NCBI GenBank assembly: GCA_018398765.1
Contig: JAHBMJ010000103.1
Coordinates: 1-56,944, forward strand
Origin: Chromera velia
Lineage: Eukaryota > Sar > Chromeraceae
Direction of reading: 5' to 3'
DNA length: 56,944 bases
In this document: one piece after another, positions 55,454 through 56,944 of the stretch
How the letters are laid out: the number at the start of each line of letters is the position of its first letter
Numbering within the stretch: position 1 is the stretch's first letter
Notes under the pieces: generated by a model
The model's database searches: none
What the model saw: the letters and a program-made list of their open reading frames with translations, nothing else
What the model was told of the DNA's origin: nothing
Position numbers and translations under genes: made by a program

Positions 55454-56291
55454 GTTGAAGGGAGAAAGGTCGTCAAAAAGACCGGCCAGAAGAAAATTCC
55501 GTCAAGCACTCGCAAACTGAACTGGCCAAAAGTTGAAGTCGAAAGATATCGCGTGAGGAGACGCCGGGACACGGGAATGAAATCTTTCGCTTCAGGTTGG
55601 TTCAGAAACAGCGGAAATGACACCAGCTCAAGCGTATGTGGCCTTACAACATGAGAAACCGCTTGTCAAAAACGAGGAGGGTCTCTCCTTTCAGCATGAA
55701 TCTGGCAGTGAGAAGTGTTTTGTTAATATAAACTCGATATAAACTCGTCATCGATCGACAACCGTCCCATGCATCGACGATAGATCGATCGACAGAGGGC
55801 CCCGGCAATCCCCGGCATGCCCCGGCATTGGGGTCCCGCGACCGGGACTCTCCGCGGCCATGCATTGAGTGCATGCATGTTCAAAGCAGCGCCACAAAAT
55901 TTTGGAACGCGTCTTTAATTTGCTTTTCGGACGCTCAGGTCCGACATGGACCGACGTATTAATACGTACTTCCTTTCGAAGCGAGCTTTCCAGAGTGCGG
56001 CTTTGTCATTCGACGAATGAACACCCCGTTTGCTTCTGGTCGTCTGACATGTGAAGCACAGTGAAGGGTAGTTTCTCCAAGATAATCGACACTGTTCGAC
56101 TGAGCGCGTCTCGTTCTATTTCTCAGTGGGCCCTATCCTCCTCCTATTCTGCAGCGTTGCGGAAGCTAGGCGGACAAAAAATTGGGGATCCTGCCACCCT
56201 GCACTGTGCACCTCTCTGCACTGCCAGAGTGCCCTTCATAGTGGCTCACAACCGCAGAGCAACACTCCACCCGATCTCATAGTGAGACACA
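55454..56291. promoter_or_regulatory. Divergent intergenic region
   Basis: 838 bases between ATG 55453 (minus) and ATG 56292 (plus). It includes ATCGATC clusters at 55748-55795 and a GC-rich patch CCCCGGCATGCCCCGGCATT near 55810. These resemble the patch in the other divergent region at 28190. Confidence 0.4.
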
Positions 56292-56944
56292 ATGGCGAAC
56301 GACTATGAATCACTTCTTGCAACCGGTCGGTGAGTGCATGGACTTTCAAACCACAAAGTCCCAGCCAGGTCTCTTTTTTCAGCTGCTTGCAGTGAGTGTC
56401 ATTTTCTTGGATCGCGTAGACTCCCCCTTGCTTCTTGCACCGTGTCCCTCCCTTTGCAGTGATCCAATACGAAAGGGATCTGCGGGTCACCATGTCGGCG
56501 GCAGAGGGGCTCAGACAGGAACACCTGAAACTGAAACAAGTCGGTACTTGCTCAAATGCTTGGCTTTCTTCGATTTAGCTGGCACTCCCGAAGTTCCTTT
56601 CCTTTCCTTTCCTCCAGGCCCCCGAGGTTCAGCTTCCCCGTATCGCCTTCCAAGACGAGACGGACGGCTGCTTCCATTGTAGAGTCTCTCCGTCTCGTTG
56701 GGTAGTCTCCGTTCTCTCCTCCATCGGCGAGTGCGTGTTTTCATCGGCACCCCCCTCCCCCCCCTTCTTTTCGTTCATCGGCACCCCCCTCCCCCCCCTT
56801 CTTTTCGTTCATCGGCACCCCCCTCCCCCCCCTTCTTTTCGTTCATCGGCACCCCCCTCCCCCCCCTTCTTTTCGTTCATCGGCACCCCCCTCCCCCCCC
56901 TTCTTTTCGTTCATCGGCACCCCCCTCCCCCCCCTTCTTTTCGT
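56292..56944 (+). CDS. 5' exons of a gene of unknown function (leaves window)
   Basis: Exon 1 56292-56325 (MANDYESLLAT), exon 2 56460-56539 and exon 3 from 56618. Both donors are GTCGGT, the acceptors are TTTGCAG and CTCCAG, and the phases match. The product continues VIQYERDLRVTMSAAEGLRQ, then HLKLKQ and APEVQLPRIAFQDETDGCFH. The first 45 residues look like a coiled-coil helix. Exon 3 may end before the 34-bp repeat that starts at 56741. No family recognised. Confidence 0.5.
56741..56944. repeat. 34-bp tandem repeat, six copies to the window edge
   Basis: The unit TCATCGGCACCCCCCTCCCC plus CCCCTTCTTTTCGT is repeated without visible variation. The perfect identity implies recent expansion, or an assembly end in a repeat. 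Confidence 0.95.

Overview
The window is nuclear DNA of a eukaryote whose genes are cut into many short exons. The best match is an alveolate alga of the chromerid type, a Chromera-like relative of apicomplexans. Three things point there. Two neighbouring genes carry AP2 domains of the ApiAP2 kind. Algal-type Cys/His repeat and HNH proteins are present. Moderate-GC gene blocks alternate with gene-free, very AT-rich islands, and simple-sequence repeats fill introns. There are no operons, rRNAs, tRNAs or CRISPR arrays that I can see, and no species can be fixed from the sequence alone. All gene models are hand-built from splice-site and phase consistency.

Layout. At 1-1069 (-) lie N-terminal exons of a RecQ-family helicase running off the left edge. 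At 1070-1500 there is a cluster of a GAGAGCCGGG word. At 1785-3272 (+) is a predicted type I membrane protein. The stretch 3273-6676 is gene-free or undecided. From about 7.7 to 13.7 kb (-) there is a long ApiAP2-like gene whose introns contain large satellites, next to a tandem exon-intron duplication at 6677-7730. Divergent from it, at 14015 (+), starts a second ApiAP2 gene with two AP2 domains. It runs within 8 bp of an exon that splices into an AWS-SET histone methyltransferase-like gene ending at 18473, so the two are probably one AP2-AWS-SET fusion. A degenerate copy of the last SET exon follows at 18763-18948.

From 21563 to 27952 (-) a 17-exon DEAD-box RNA helicase of the DDX21/DDX50 (GUCT) type can be traced almost completely. 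It contains an 11-base microexon in the Walker A loop and one assembly gap near the 3' end. Divergent from it, 28547-30450 (+) encodes a secreted helical protein with a phage tail-collar-like C-terminus. At 33305-33805 (-) is a small secreted cysteine-rich protein. At 38690-39695 (-) is a GNAT acetyltransferase. At 40621-44171 (+) is a six-exon gene of unknown function with paired Cys/His clusters. At 46069-48675 (+) is a duplicated Cys/His-repeat plus HNH nuclease protein whose second copy is cut short by a stop codon. At 52883-55453 (-) is an HSL-type alpha/beta hydrolase with possible further exons to 50056. A last gene starts at 56292 (+) and leaves the window inside a 34-bp tandem repeat.

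The strongest cross-cutting signals are the AP2-SET arrangement, the frequent GTCAGT-like splice donors (C at +3), introns that begin in satellite sequence, and the microexon. Chromatin and transcription functions (two AP2 genes and SET) cluster at 7.7-18.5 kb. The other genes show no shared pathway.
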